From: an uncultured Bacteroidota bacterium
GTDB taxonomy: Bacteria > Bacteroidota > Bacteroidia > Chitinophagales > Chitinophagaceae
NCBI GenBank assembly: GCA_903938445.1
Contig: CAJADG010000039.1
Coordinates: 124,001-188,000, forward strand
DNA: 64,000 nt
Direction: 5' to 3'
Part shown: piece after piece, positions 44,783-54,839 of the stretch
Layout: the number at the start of each line of letters is the position of its first letter
Position numbering within the stretch: the stretch's first letter is position 1
Made by a program: the position numbers and the translations under genes
Notes under the pieces: model-generated
What the model saw: the letters and a program-made list of their open reading frames with translations, nothing else
The model's database searches: none
Told to the model about the DNA's origin: nothing

Positions 44783-45238
44783 CTAGGCAACAATATCTTT
44801 GATAATACTGATATGATGATTCGTATGAATTCCTAAAAAAGGGAATGTTTGTGATTTATTTAATTTGCCAAAAATTGGATGGGTAAAAAATTGATTTTTA
44901 GTGCAATTATTAAGCTCCTCAATTGCTTTTTTAGCATTAGCAATACTGTCGTTTAAATGTGTTGCAGTCAAATGCTCCAGAGGCATTACAGCTGCTGGCG
45001 CTTTTGCTTTACCTCTTGGAAATTTTCCAGTCAAAAAGACGAAAAATTTTTTAATACTAAAATTGCGCTTGTACTCATTAGGATTTGATTTTTTAATCGT
45101 TTCTGTAATTTTAATAATTACCAAGCATACATGTTCAATATGCCAGCCAATATTTACTTCTGAAATAGCGCCATTCACTTTTTCACTTACTGGAATATAA
45201 GTGCTCAATTGATCGACTAAGGAAATTAATTTTTTCAT
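44783..45238 (-). CDS. DinB-like / DUF1569 protein
   Basis: A 151-residue helical protein with the spaced histidines of the DinB superfamily: GWHIEHVCLVIIKI, LEHLTATHLNDSIANA and GIHTNHHISIIKDI, plus FTHPIFGKLN. This group (DUF1569) probably binds a metal and may be a bacillithiol- or glutathione-S-transferase-like enzyme; no activity can be assigned. The CDGSH gene lies 24 bases upstream in the same direction. Confidence 0.78.
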   Translation of the reverse strand: MKKLISLVDQLSTYIPVSEKVNGAISEVNIGWHIEHVCLVIIKITETIKKSNPNEYKRNFSIKKFFVFLTGKFPRGKAKAPAAVMPLEHLTATHLNDSIANAKKAIEELNNCTKNQFFTHPIFGKLNKSQTFPFLGIHTNHHISIIKDIVA

Positions 45239-45262
45239 TCTATACTATTCGATGCAATTGAA

Positions 45263-45487
45263 TTAAGCAGTTTTTTTAGGAGGCAATGCAAATGCTTTTG
45301 CTTCATGAGCAAATTGACCATTATGTGCTCCATCGCAAAATGGTTTGTTTTTGCTTAAACCACAACGACATAACCCCACTACTTCTCTTCCTGCTAAATC
45401 ATAAGTGTTTCCTTCTCTATCAACGATTGTAAAATCGCCTTCCACTTTTAAGGAACCATTGTTGTTAATTGTAATTTTTGTAGACAT
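45263..45487 (-). CDS. CDGSH iron-sulfur domain protein
   Basis: A 74-residue protein with one CDGSH motif: C40, C42, C51 and H55 in LCRCGLSKNKPFCDGAHNG, the three-Cys one-His ligand set of a 2Fe-2S cluster. The sequence before it (EVVGLCRCG preceded by a beta strand region) is the usual short prokaryotic form. Such proteins are thought to act in redox or iron-sulfur handling; the partner is unknown. No export signal; probably cytosolic. Confidence 0.92.
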   Translation of the reverse strand: MSTKITINNNGSLKVEGDFTIVDREGNTYDLAGREVVGLCRCGLSKNKPFCDGAHNGQFAHEAKAFALPPKKTA

Positions 45488-45545
45488 ATTTTTAAATTTT
45501 GAGATTGAAAATTAAGTTAATTAAAGCAAACCCATGCAACTATTA

Positions 45546-47711
45546 TTAATTAATTTCAAATGGTATAAATGCTTTTGGGTCTCTTGCATTACTGCCCAAT
45601 ACAATTTTATATTTTCCTGGGTATAATTTCCAGCTATTTAATTTTAAATCCCATTTTTTAAGTTCTGAAACAGGAATATTCATTTTTACATTTTTAGATG
45701 TGCCTTTTTTTATTTCAATGCGTTTAAAATATTTTAATTCTTTTAAAGGCATTCTTTCCAAATTTGGATATTCAACAAAAGCCTGCAACACTTCAGCAGC
45801 ATCCATACTACCTGTATTGGAAATAGTAGTACTTATTGCAATCGTATCCTTCGAATTATATTTTGTTTTTTCACTTTGCGTCTTAGTATATTCAAATGTT
45901 GAAAAACTCAAGCCATACCCAAAAGGATAAACAACGTCTCCGTTATAATATCTATAAGTGCGCCCTTTCATCGCATAATTTTTATAATCAGGCAAGTCAT
46001 TAACCGACTTATAAAAAGTAATTGGCAATCTTCCCGAAGGAGAAACCTTACCTAATAAAATATTTGCCAAAGCATTCCCTCCTTGCTCACCAGGATACCA
46101 TGCATACAAAATAGCATCAGCATAAGGTTCAATACTTGTTACATCCACATTACTTCCCGCTGTAATCACTACAATGATTGGCGTTTTTACACTTTCTCTT
46201 AATTTTCTCAAGTAAACAATTTCGCTTTCTGGTAAATTAATATTGGTTTTGTCACCTCCTGATTTAGATAAAAATGCATCTCCCGCTTCTCCTTCCAATA
46301 CAGGCGATAATCCCATTACCGCAATGGTAAGCTTTGCATTTCCTGCAGCCCAAATGCCTCCAAAATGAGTCGTATCGTTATAATCACAACCTAAATCATA
46401 TTCAATACGCGTTGCAGGATCCATTGCATTAGTGATGCCTTCTACAAAATTTACAGCCTTGTTGGAAAGACCGTGATAATTTCCAATCAATGCATCATAG
46501 GAAGTTGAGTTAGGGCCAACAATCATAATGCTTTCATATTTATCTTTTGAAAAAGGCAATAAATTATTTTTATTCTTCAACAACACAATACTTTGTTCTG
46601 CCACTTTTTTTGCCAGCTCAATATGTGCATTGTTATGAATACTATCCTTATTGAATTTTGAAAATGGATTGGTTAATGGATTGTCATAAAATCCTAACTT
46701 AAACTGTGTATTTAATAGTTTAACCAAAGATGCATCAATTTCATTTTCTGATATTAATTTTTGCTCAATAGCCATCTTTACATCTTTTTGTAAAATACTG
46801 GAACAATCTAAATTAATGCCTGCCTTAATCGCAGCGGCTGCAGTAGCTACATTACTTTTAGTGGCATGATGACTTTCAAACACACCATCCAATGCGCCAC
46901 AATCAGTAACCACATGGCCTTTGAAGCCCCATTCTTTTCTCAAAATGGTATCTAATAATTTTGCATTAATGGAACTTGGCACCCCATTAATGCTATTGTA
47001 TGCACTCATTACCGATTCAACACCTGCGCCTACTAATTTTTGAAATGCATATAAATAAGTTTCTCTTAAATCTTTTTCGTCCACAATAGCATCAAATTGA
47101 TCGCGCTCTCCTTCGGGACCACTATGCACTGCAAAATGCTTAGCAGTAGCTGCTGTTTTTAAATGCGAAGGGTCATTTCCCTGCATACCTTTTACAAATG
47201 CAATACCCATTTGAGAAGTTAAAAATGGGTCCTCTCCATAGGTTTCATGTCCTCGGCCCCAACGGGGGTCTCTAAAAATATTGATATTAGGTGACCAAAA
47301 GGTAAGACCCATATATTGTAAATGTCTATCTTTTGCGATGGCTAAATTATATTTTGCTCTGGCTTCTGTTGAAATTACATTCGCCACTTTCCCCACCAAT
47401 TCATCGTTAAAAGTAGCAGCAAGTCCAATGGATTGCGGAAAAATAGTGGCAGTGCCTGCTCTTGCAACACCATGCAGTGCTTCATTCCACCAATTATATG
47501 CAGGAATTCCAAGGCGAGGAATTGCGGCACTATTGTAGCCCAACAAAGAGATTTTTTCGTCTAAAGTCATTCTTGCTACCAAATCTTGTGCGCGTTCATC
47601 TATGGACAAATTTTGATTTTTATATTTAGCAATAGATTGTGCTTTACTTATTTGAGAAGCTGCTAAAAATAAAAGGCCCATAAAAATTCGATATTGAAAA
47701 TGCTTTTTCAT
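45546..47711 (-). CDS. GH3 glycosidase, beta-xylosidase/beta-glucosidase-like
   Basis: A 721-residue exported enzyme (signal peptide to about residue 25). It has the three-domain GH3 layout: the barrel with NWWNEALHGVARAG, FWSPNINIFRDPRWGRGHET, AATAKHFAVHSGPEGERDQF, nucleophile D270 in GHVVTDCGALDG; a second alpha/beta domain with LLKNKNNLLP; and a C-terminal fibronectin-III-like domain (about 610-720). NIFRDPRWGRG with VTDCGA points to the plant-like beta-xylosidase branch rather than classical BglX. It stands alone, with no SusCD pair attached. Confidence 0.9.
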   Translation of the reverse strand: MKKHFQYRIFMGLLFLAASQISKAQSIAKYKNQNLSIDERAQDLVARMTLDEKISLLGYNSAAIPRLGIPAYNWWNEALHGVARAGTATIFPQSIGLAATFNDELVGKVANVISTEARAKYNLAIAKDRHLQYMGLTFWSPNINIFRDPRWGRGHETYGEDPFLTSQMGIAFVKGMQGNDPSHLKTAATAKHFAVHSGPEGERDQFDAIVDEKDLRETYLYAFQKLVGAGVESVMSAYNSINGVPSSINAKLLDTILRKEWGFKGHVVTDCGALDGVFESHHATKSNVATAAAAIKAGINLDCSSILQKDVKMAIEQKLISENEIDASLVKLLNTQFKLGFYDNPLTNPFSKFNKDSIHNNAHIELAKKVAEQSIVLLKNKNNLLPFSKDKYESIMIVGPNSTSYDALIGNYHGLSNKAVNFVEGITNAMDPATRIEYDLGCDYNDTTHFGGIWAAGNAKLTIAVMGLSPVLEGEAGDAFLSKSGGDKTNINLPESEIVYLRKLRESVKTPIIVVITAGSNVDVTSIEPYADAILYAWYPGEQGGNALANILLGKVSPSGRLPITFYKSVNDLPDYKNYAMKGRTYRYYNGDVVYPFGYGLSFSTFEYTKTQSEKTKYNSKDTIAISTTISNTGSMDAAEVLQAFVEYPNLERMPLKELKYFKRIEIKKGTSKNVKMNIPVSELKKWDLKLNSWKLYPGKYKIVLGSNARDPKAFIPFEIN

Positions 47712-47789
47712 TTCTTTCGTATTATTATTATGTTGAATTTAAGATAAAAAGAGAAAGAATTGGTTAAATTCACGCTTAAATAAATATAA

Positions 47790-48341
47790 ATGACACTGCT
47801 ACAATTGAATTTAAGTTGGATTCACAATCCTTATATCGAGATCATATTAAGAACGGTTTCGGTTTATGTTTTTATGATTTTGGCAATACGCATTTTTGGC
47901 AAAAAAGAATTGGCACAGCTTTCTGTTATTGATTTGGTTTTTATTTTACTCATTAGCAATGCTGTGCAAAACGCAATGGTAGGGCCAGATACTTCACTGA
48001 ATGGTGGATTGGTCGCTGCTGCATCTTTATTTTTTGTGAATTTCACATTAAAGCAATTATTATACAGAAATAAAAATTTCAGTAAATTTTTACAAGGAGA
48101 ATCACTTTTACTTATTTATGATGGAAAGCCAAATGTAGAAAATTGTAAAAAAGCGGAAATAACCATGGAGGAATTGGAGGCAGCTGTTAGAGAACATGGA
48201 GCAAGAGATATACAAAGAGTTGACTTAGCGGTATTGGAAGTTGACGGCAATATAAGTGTGATAAGTGATGATTACCAAACTAAATCAAAAGTATCGCATC
48301 CTAGAAAGCATAAATTTAAAGGCCGTGTTGCACAAAATTAA
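47790..48341 (+). CDS. YetF-like membrane protein (DUF421)
   Basis: A 183-residue protein with three membrane helices (about 18-90) followed by a cytosolic domain. Family strings: RIFGKKELAQLSVIDLVFILL, SNAVQNAMVGPDTSLNGGL, ITMEELEAAVREHGARDIQ and DLAVLEVDGNISVI. Related Bacillus proteins (YetF, YrbG) are linked to spore or envelope functions; the role in Bacteroidota is unknown. Its stop overlaps by four bases with that of the convergent MG2/plug gene. Confidence 0.88.
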   Translation: MTLLQLNLSWIHNPYIEIILRTVSVYVFMILAIRIFGKKELAQLSVIDLVFILLISNAVQNAMVGPDTSLNGGLVAAASLFFVNFTLKQLLYRNKNFSKFLQGESLLLIYDGKPNVENCKKAEITMEELEAAVREHGARDIQRVDLAVLEVDGNISVISDDYQTKSKVSHPRKHKFKGRVAQN

Positions 48342-50782
48342 AAGTTATTGAAACTAATCTTCTTGCTAATTTGTTCTCCGGTAACTGTTACTCCTGTAAT
48401 ATTTATTGTATAATTATTTGGATTGTCCGAAGTATAAAAACTAATAGAAGCTTTTCCATTTAAGTTGGTATATAAATGACCATTCCAATATAAAGTTGAC
48501 CTCGTATCTTTTACCACATTCGATTTGATAAATAGATCGTTATAATCAGGTGCGTTAAAATTTGGCGCTAAATGATAAGATTTTGAATTGTATTGAATGG
48601 TGCCATAATTTTCAATATGATTTCTAAAATTTGAAACACGATGGGTGTTTACAATAATCACTCCATTGCTTGATCTTGTTCCATAATAAGCAGCCTCGGG
48701 CCCTTTTAAAACTTCTACAAAGTCAATGATATCAACCGGAATTTTTGTTAGCTCTTCTAATACAGGGCTTGAATTGATATGTAATACATTTTCAGTGTCC
48801 GTAGCAGGATCATTTCCACCTGCAACCATTACTCCATCTACAATTAATAAAGGTTCATCTTTTGCACTTACTGTAAATGAAGTCATTCCTCCTAAACTAA
48901 TAAAACCTCCTCTTAAATGTAGACCAGGTATCATTAACATAGCATTCGCAGCATCCGTATTGGTCATTTTTTGAATCGCTTCACCCGTCATTACCTGTGA
49001 GAAATTACTCACTCTTTTTGTGGTGTTATAGCTATTTGATTTAATAGAACTTTTTACAACAACATCTTTTAACCATTCTTTTCCTCTTGTCAAATAACTG
49101 GTATCTGCTTTAATGGATCTAAAGCTTGCAACAATTTCGGATTGTTGTGATGTTAGTTTTTGCTTAAATTGAATTGGAGTTGCTACTACAGGAAATTTAG
49201 AAATTAAATCCACTACAATTTTTTCATCTACTACATTTCCTTTTAAATTACTTACTTGTAAAGTAAAAGGAATACTGTCGTAATGTAATGGAATTTTAAA
49301 TTTAAACTTTCCGTCTTTATTGGTTGTATCGGTATCAAATAAATTAATTTTTTTATTGGAATACAAAGTCACAATTCTATTAGGGACAGGTATTTTTTTT
49401 CTATTTAAAACAGAGCCTTCAATTAATTCAAAATCAGATTCATTTTTTACTTTTTGATCATTCGACTTTGCACTACTATTAATTTCTGTTATATTTTTTC
49501 CAGCATATAATGTAGGACTGCTCAACATAATTAAATCATCCAGTGCTAAATTAGTGTCTGAAACACTTACTATTGGTCCTTCTTCGTAGATTGGATCTTT
49601 AACCGTTTTATCATCTGTGATAGAAACAGACAAAGCCGAAAACATAGGGTGAAATACAGAATCGCCCACAAAAATATCCATACTCACTTTTTCTCTTGAA
49701 CCATATTTAGCCTTATCCGTTACTATTTTAACTTGCTCAATATTTTTGGTAACATAAAAACTTCTTTCACTTAAAATATTTCCCTGATCATTTATTAAAA
49801 GTAATTTTGCTTCGCCAGAAGGAAATGCCATTTTAGGTACGTTTAATTCAAACATATCAACGCCCACGCCAACAAAGCATAAACTATCTTTACTAATTCC
49901 TAATAAATAAGAAGTTACTCCTTTTTTATACAATGAATCCCCTTGTGACACGACCACTTTTAAACTGAGCGGAGAAATTTGTTTAATGGCAATTTGGCTA
50001 CCATAATGATCAGATTTTGGTAGGGTTTGATACACTATAGTTTTACCAATTTGTATATGTGCAGTGTAAGTTTTGGTTGGAGTAATATGGAAACTAAATT
50101 TTCCCAATCCAGTTAAACTATCTGTAGAAAACCAAGTGATTGCAGTGCTATCGCTGTTATCTGTAATATATCCCTTAACTGCAATTGGCTTACCTGATTT
50201 TGTAATCGATTTTATTCCAAATACTTGCGTGATACCTGTAATTACGGAAGCACCTTCGGGGAAAATCGAAACAATTGGTATATCTTTCTCTATATTTTTA
50301 CTCGATTTTGTGAAATTTAATTTGGCCGCATATTTAGTATTTACAATATAAATGGGACTTACAAATATGCCTTCTACATTTGAATTAAGCATGCTACTAG
50401 TATACGCTCTTAACCAATAATTACCTTCTGGAATAGAGTCCGAAATTCTTATAAATCCTTCGGTATGTTCTGAAGGTATATTCATCAAAAGCTTAGCTAT
50501 TGCAGTATCTCGTTCGTCTACAATATCGACATATAAATTTTGACTGTGCGAATAAAACTTACCCGAAACCTTATTGGTAACCCATGCCTTAAACCAAAGA
50601 TCTTCGCCTGCAGCATAATACCATTTATTAGTTTGTACTTGTATGGACTCAGACTTGTCTTTTTGAATGGCTTTAATTAAATGACCAGCAATAGTATCAA
50701 CTTGGTTAATACTTTGGGCTTGCATTTTTATACATGCAAAAAGTAAAACAATAGAGAGTACCGATTTTTTAAAGGCAACCAT
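48338..50782 (-). CDS. MG2-like and TonB-plug-domain outer surface protein without barrel
   Basis: An 814-residue exported protein (signal peptide ending in KMQAQ). The N-terminal part has macroglobulin-like sandwich features: IQVQTNKWYYAAGEDLWFKA, EGFIRISDSIPEGNYWLRAY. About residues 565-716 hold a TonB plug (VVVKSSIKSNSYNTTKRVSN, NAMLMIPGLHLRGGFISLGG, VEVLKGPEAAYYGTRSSNGV). The remaining 98 residues are far too few for a beta-barrel. Such MG2-plug proteins occur in Bacteroidota and may be energy-coupled surface proteins or receptors of an unknown type. Alone, divergent from the LTA-synthase-like gene. Confidence 0.85.
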   Translation of the reverse strand: MVAFKKSVLSIVLLFACIKMQAQSINQVDTIAGHLIKAIQKDKSESIQVQTNKWYYAAGEDLWFKAWVTNKVSGKFYSHSQNLYVDIVDERDTAIAKLLMNIPSEHTEGFIRISDSIPEGNYWLRAYTSSMLNSNVEGIFVSPIYIVNTKYAAKLNFTKSSKNIEKDIPIVSIFPEGASVITGITQVFGIKSITKSGKPIAVKGYITDNSDSTAITWFSTDSLTGLGKFSFHITPTKTYTAHIQIGKTIVYQTLPKSDHYGSQIAIKQISPLSLKVVVSQGDSLYKKGVTSYLLGISKDSLCFVGVGVDMFELNVPKMAFPSGEAKLLLINDQGNILSERSFYVTKNIEQVKIVTDKAKYGSREKVSMDIFVGDSVFHPMFSALSVSITDDKTVKDPIYEEGPIVSVSDTNLALDDLIMLSSPTLYAGKNITEINSSAKSNDQKVKNESDFELIEGSVLNRKKIPVPNRIVTLYSNKKINLFDTDTTNKDGKFKFKIPLHYDSIPFTLQVSNLKGNVVDEKIVVDLISKFPVVATPIQFKQKLTSQQSEIVASFRSIKADTSYLTRGKEWLKDVVVKSSIKSNSYNTTKRVSNFSQVMTGEAIQKMTNTDAANAMLMIPGLHLRGGFISLGGMTSFTVSAKDEPLLIVDGVMVAGGNDPATDTENVLHINSSPVLEELTKIPVDIIDFVEVLKGPEAAYYGTRSSNGVIIVNTHRVSNFRNHIENYGTIQYNSKSYHLAPNFNAPDYNDLFIKSNVVKDTRSTLYWNGHLYTNLNGKASISFYTSDNPNNYTINITGVTVTGEQISKKISFNNF

Positions 50783-50848
50783 AGTATTAGGGCATTATCT
50801 TACCTGAAATTAAAAAAAAGGAGGACTTCTTAAACAAATATTATATAA

Positions 50849-53323
50849 ATGGTTAAAAATATTGAAAAGCTTATTTTTGGAGATATGATACCGTTGAATG
50901 TAAGATTAATCCAATTTGCTAAAAAGTACTTAGCTATACTATTTGCTTTAGCTATTAGCTTTTGCCTAATCAGAACCTACGAATACGTATTAATTGCACA
51001 TAAGTCATTTATTAGTCATGCTTTTTTATATGAAATGATAGGTTTATTTTATGATTTATGGATTATTTCACTTTACGGAATTTTTATTGCGCCATTTATT
51101 AGTCTAATTTGGTTGTCTAATCAAAAGATTGCTTTAAACATATTCCACACTTTGAATGTGGTTTTAATTATTACTTATATTTCATTGCTCATTGTTTTTT
51201 CGGAACGCAATACTCCTTTTGACCATGAAATATATACGCGTAGTATTCAGGAATCTTGGACTACCTCAAAACAAATGATGACAAGTAGTTTATGGGTATT
51301 TGTTCCTTTTATATTAATCATAAGTGTTTACTTTTTTATTTTCAATAAATGGTTTAAGAGCAAGCAAATCAGAGATATTACTTTAAAAGTAGTTTCACTA
51401 ATCATATTGCTATCATTTGTTTTTATTGGTTATTCAAGTCCAGATGAAGATAATTTTGAAGACGAAAAAGCATATTATTTTACAGCCAATAAATTCACTT
51501 ATTGGATAAAAGATACCTATCAATATTTTAAAAATATTGATAGGTTTAACTCGGATAAATTAAGTCCAGAAGCCTTGAGAAAAGAAATTGATTTTTACCA
51601 AGAAAATCAAGGCTTCGCATTTACAAGCAAAGAATATCCGTTACTTAGAAAAAATGAAAATAAGGATGTACTTGGCAATTTTTTTAATTTAAACCCTACT
51701 ACGCCTCCTAATATTGTAATTGTAGTGGTAGAAGGTTTGTCAAGAGATTTTAGCGGTGACAATGCGTATGCAGGAAGCTTTACTCCTTTTTTAGATGGCT
51801 TATCAAAACGCAGTTTGGTGTGGGATAATTTTTTAAGTACCGCTCCTGGGACATTTGCTGCACACCCCGCTATTTCTGGTTCACTTCCCTATGGCAAGCG
51901 AGGTTTTTCGGTAATTAATGTAATTCCTGATCATCTTTCTCTTATTAAAATATTACGCGCAAATGGGTACCATTCAAAATTTTTAATTGGATTTAATCCG
52001 GATTTTGATAATATGGGCGGATACATGCGATTGCAGGGAACTGATATGATTTTATTAAACTATCCTTCTAAATATAAAATGATGGGCATAGGCGCAGAGG
52101 GTTGGACCATGGGCTATCCTGATGATGCCTTATTTAATAGAAGCTTTGAAGTGATGGATTCCCTAAAACACCAACCATACCTTAATATATACCACACAGG
52201 CACCACACACATGCCTTATTTATTTGACCAGCAAGCTGAGTATGCAAAAAAGTTTGATCGAAAAATGAAGGGGATTCCTAATAGCAATCCTATAAAGAAA
52301 ACTTTAATAGAAACAAAGCAAGTATTAGTAACCTATATGTTTTCTGATGATTGCTTAAAAGATTTTTTTAAACAATATGCAAAAAGACCTGAATATGGTA
52401 ATACAATATTCTTTATCATGGGAGACCATCATATTGGATCCTTCCCTTCCACCAATGGATTAGATGATTATCATGTGCCATTAATTGTCTATTCTCCAAT
52501 GCTAAAACAACCTAAAAAGTTTTATAGTATTAACTCACATAATAATATTGGTCCTACTATTACAAATATGGTATTAGCCAATTATCCTCAGTTAAACAAC
52601 GTGCCCGAGGAAGTACATTGGATGACAGATGTAATGGATACTGCACAAAAATTTAGAAATATACATTCGATGCCTTTTATGGAATGGAGCAGAGAGATTA
52701 GCGATTACATCTACAAGGATTATTATTTATCAGGGAAGCAGATATATAAAATAGATTCCAAATTAGGATTGACTAAAATTAAAAATGATACGCTGAAAGA
52801 ACATGTTACAAAGTTAATTAACAACTTTAAATTGATTAATGATTATATAACCACAAAAAATAAAATATACCCTGCAAATAAATCTTTAGCCACGCTTCCT
52901 AAAGATTTGATTTTGGACTATAAGAATGATGCAACACAAACCATTCATACAGTTGGGCCTGATACCTCCATCATGCCTATAATAAAAGTTCCCAAGGCTT
53001 ATAAATATTTGTATGTAGAATTAAATGCAAAAATAAATTTAATGATACCTGGTCTCGAAGATCAGCCCGCATTTAGATTTGCATTGATTGACACCACAAA
53101 AGGTAATCGAAACTTTGTTTTCTGGACCAACCATAATATTGTACAATTGTCCAAAGGTGATTTTATCGAAAAACAATGGAACAATGTATCCGTGACTGAT
53201 ATGATGACATTGGATAGTTATAAGAAATTCAAAAATTTAATTTTTGACTTATCTTTTTATAATGGTAAAACCACCTACCTGCAAATGAAAGATTTGAATT
53301 TAAAGGTTTACGGTGTTAAATAA
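50849..53323 (+). CDS. LTA-synthase-like membrane phosphotransferase/sulfatase
   Basis: An 824-residue protein with about five membrane helices (residues 25-195) and a large extracytoplasmic alkaline-phosphatase-superfamily domain. Metal and active-site residues: E295 in VVVEGLSRD, nucleophile T335 in STAPGTFAAH, D526-H527 in MGDHHIGS. LTA synthase-type enzymes transfer glycerol phosphate or phosphoethanolamine from phospholipids onto surface glycans. A Gram-negative member may decorate lipid A, O-antigen or glycans. The C-terminal 150 residues are an additional domain of unknown fold. The convergent GH32 gene overlaps its end by 16 bases. Confidence 0.85.
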   Translation: MVKNIEKLIFGDMIPLNVRLIQFAKKYLAILFALAISFCLIRTYEYVLIAHKSFISHAFLYEMIGLFYDLWIISLYGIFIAPFISLIWLSNQKIALNIFHTLNVVLIITYISLLIVFSERNTPFDHEIYTRSIQESWTTSKQMMTSSLWVFVPFILIISVYFFIFNKWFKSKQIRDITLKVVSLIILLSFVFIGYSSPDEDNFEDEKAYYFTANKFTYWIKDTYQYFKNIDRFNSDKLSPEALRKEIDFYQENQGFAFTSKEYPLLRKNENKDVLGNFFNLNPTTPPNIVIVVVEGLSRDFSGDNAYAGSFTPFLDGLSKRSLVWDNFLSTAPGTFAAHPAISGSLPYGKRGFSVINVIPDHLSLIKILRANGYHSKFLIGFNPDFDNMGGYMRLQGTDMILLNYPSKYKMMGIGAEGWTMGYPDDALFNRSFEVMDSLKHQPYLNIYHTGTTHMPYLFDQQAEYAKKFDRKMKGIPNSNPIKKTLIETKQVLVTYMFSDDCLKDFFKQYAKRPEYGNTIFFIMGDHHIGSFPSTNGLDDYHVPLIVYSPMLKQPKKFYSINSHNNIGPTITNMVLANYPQLNNVPEEVHWMTDVMDTAQKFRNIHSMPFMEWSREISDYIYKDYYLSGKQIYKIDSKLGLTKIKNDTLKEHVTKLINNFKLINDYITTKNKIYPANKSLATLPKDLILDYKNDATQTIHTVGPDTSIMPIIKVPKAYKYLYVELNAKINLMIPGLEDQPAFRFALIDTTKGNRNFVFWTNHNIVQLSKGDFIEKQWNNVSVTDMMTLDSYKKFKNLIFDLSFYNGKTTYLQMKDLNLKVYGVK

Positions 53324-54822
53324 AATAAGCGAAATTGATTCTTTAAGATCTCGTTATTTGACTTAATTGAAATTTTGTCATAAGGAATTGTTGGAAAAAA
53401 TATATCAGTCATTACCGTCAAACCAAAATCGCCAAATAACTCAATAGAAGTTTTATCAACAATCACTTTAAATCTATTTTGTAATTTACTTTGGCTAATT
53501 CTGGGAGCAACATGTTTAGTAGCAAATTCATCATTAAATGAATGTATTCCCGCTGTAGTTCGATCAATGAAATATTGATTGCTGGTTGAATCATAACCAA
53601 AATCTATATGCTCGCCTAATTTATTAGACAAGGTGATTGTAAAGCTAGTATTAGGTTGCTCACTCCTATTAATTACAAAAGGCAATTTAACATCTGTCAA
53701 CCCTTTTATTTGAATAGGTTTGCTTTCTGGAATGATAATAGGCATTGACCTTAAATAAGTTTCACCATTTTCAATTGCAATGGATAAATTCCTTGGCGTG
53801 GTAGTAGCACTTCTCCAATTCACAGTTGGCACTTTTGTTGCGTACATCCAATTACTCATCCAACCAATAGAAATTGCCTTACCACTATTATTTGAATTAC
53901 CCCCAGTATTTGAGAAGGTAACCCCTGCATAATTATCCGCTCCATAATCCATCCATTTTGTTTTGGTTGAATTACTCTTAAATGCATGTCCATCAAATTC
54001 ACCAATAAAATACTGAGTAGCTGAACCTTTATTAGGACCACCAGGGTTAATACTGGAAGTTAATACCCAATGGGTTTTACCGTTATTTTTTAAAGTAAAT
54101 AAATCTGGGCACTCCCAAACACCATCATGACTACCTAATTCCATTCCAAAATCAGATTCTTTATTCCAATCTTTTAAGTTAGGCGAACTATAAAATGATA
54201 CTTTATTTTTTACAGCCAAAACCATAATCCATTTTTTAGAAGCCTCATGCCAGATTACTTTTGGATCTCTAAAATCCTTAATACCTGGATTTTTAATCAC
54301 TGGGTTGCCTACATACTTTTTCCAAGTATACCCATTATCATTACTGTAGGCAATGCTTTGAGTTTGAAAATCAATGCTACCGGATTGTTCTCCTTGCATA
54401 TTATGCTGTGTAAAAATTGCCACAATAGGTGGTTTTCCATTTTCACCAAAACCTGAAGTATTATGCGCATCCACTACTGCACTCCCTGAAAAAATAAGAC
54501 CAATGCTATCTGGATAAATAGCAATGGGCTGTTCTTTCCAATGTATTAAATCGGTACTAGTTGCATGTCCCCAATGCATCGGACCCCAAACTGTTGAATC
54601 TGGATAATGCTGAAAATACAAATGATAAATTCCATCTTTATAAAACATGCCATTTGGATCATTCATCCAGCCCTTTGCCGGTGTAAAATGTATGTAGGGT
54701 CGATATAACTGCTCAGATTGAGCTGCTGTAATGTTACTTTCTTTTTTGTCCTGAGCAAATAATGCAATTATAGAAAATTGAAATACTGTAACAATGAAAA
54801 TCAGTTTTTTAATAATAAACAT
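53308..54822 (-). CDS. GH32 levanase/invertase-like fructosidase
   Basis: A 504-residue exported enzyme (signal peptide to about residue 23). GH32 signature residues: nucleophile D55 in GWMNDPNG (51-58), transition-state residue D186 in FRDPKV, and acid/base E237 in WECPDLF. A C-terminal beta-sandwich follows from about residue 370. It hydrolyses beta-fructosides such as levan, inulin or sucrose. It is alone among non-carbohydrate genes, with arginase 17 bases upstream in the same direction, which may be accidental. Confidence 0.93.
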   Translation of the reverse strand: MFIIKKLIFIVTVFQFSIIALFAQDKKESNITAAQSEQLYRPYIHFTPAKGWMNDPNGMFYKDGIYHLYFQHYPDSTVWGPMHWGHATSTDLIHWKEQPIAIYPDSIGLIFSGSAVVDAHNTSGFGENGKPPIVAIFTQHNMQGEQSGSIDFQTQSIAYSNDNGYTWKKYVGNPVIKNPGIKDFRDPKVIWHEASKKWIMVLAVKNKVSFYSSPNLKDWNKESDFGMELGSHDGVWECPDLFTLKNNGKTHWVLTSSINPGGPNKGSATQYFIGEFDGHAFKSNSTKTKWMDYGADNYAGVTFSNTGGNSNNSGKAISIGWMSNWMYATKVPTVNWRSATTTPRNLSIAIENGETYLRSMPIIIPESKPIQIKGLTDVKLPFVINRSEQPNTSFTITLSNKLGEHIDFGYDSTSNQYFIDRTTAGIHSFNDEFATKHVAPRISQSKLQNRFKVIVDKTSIELFGDFGLTVMTDIFFPTIPYDKISIKSNNEILKNQFRLFYLTP

Positions 54823-54839
54823 GCGATGATTTGAATAAT

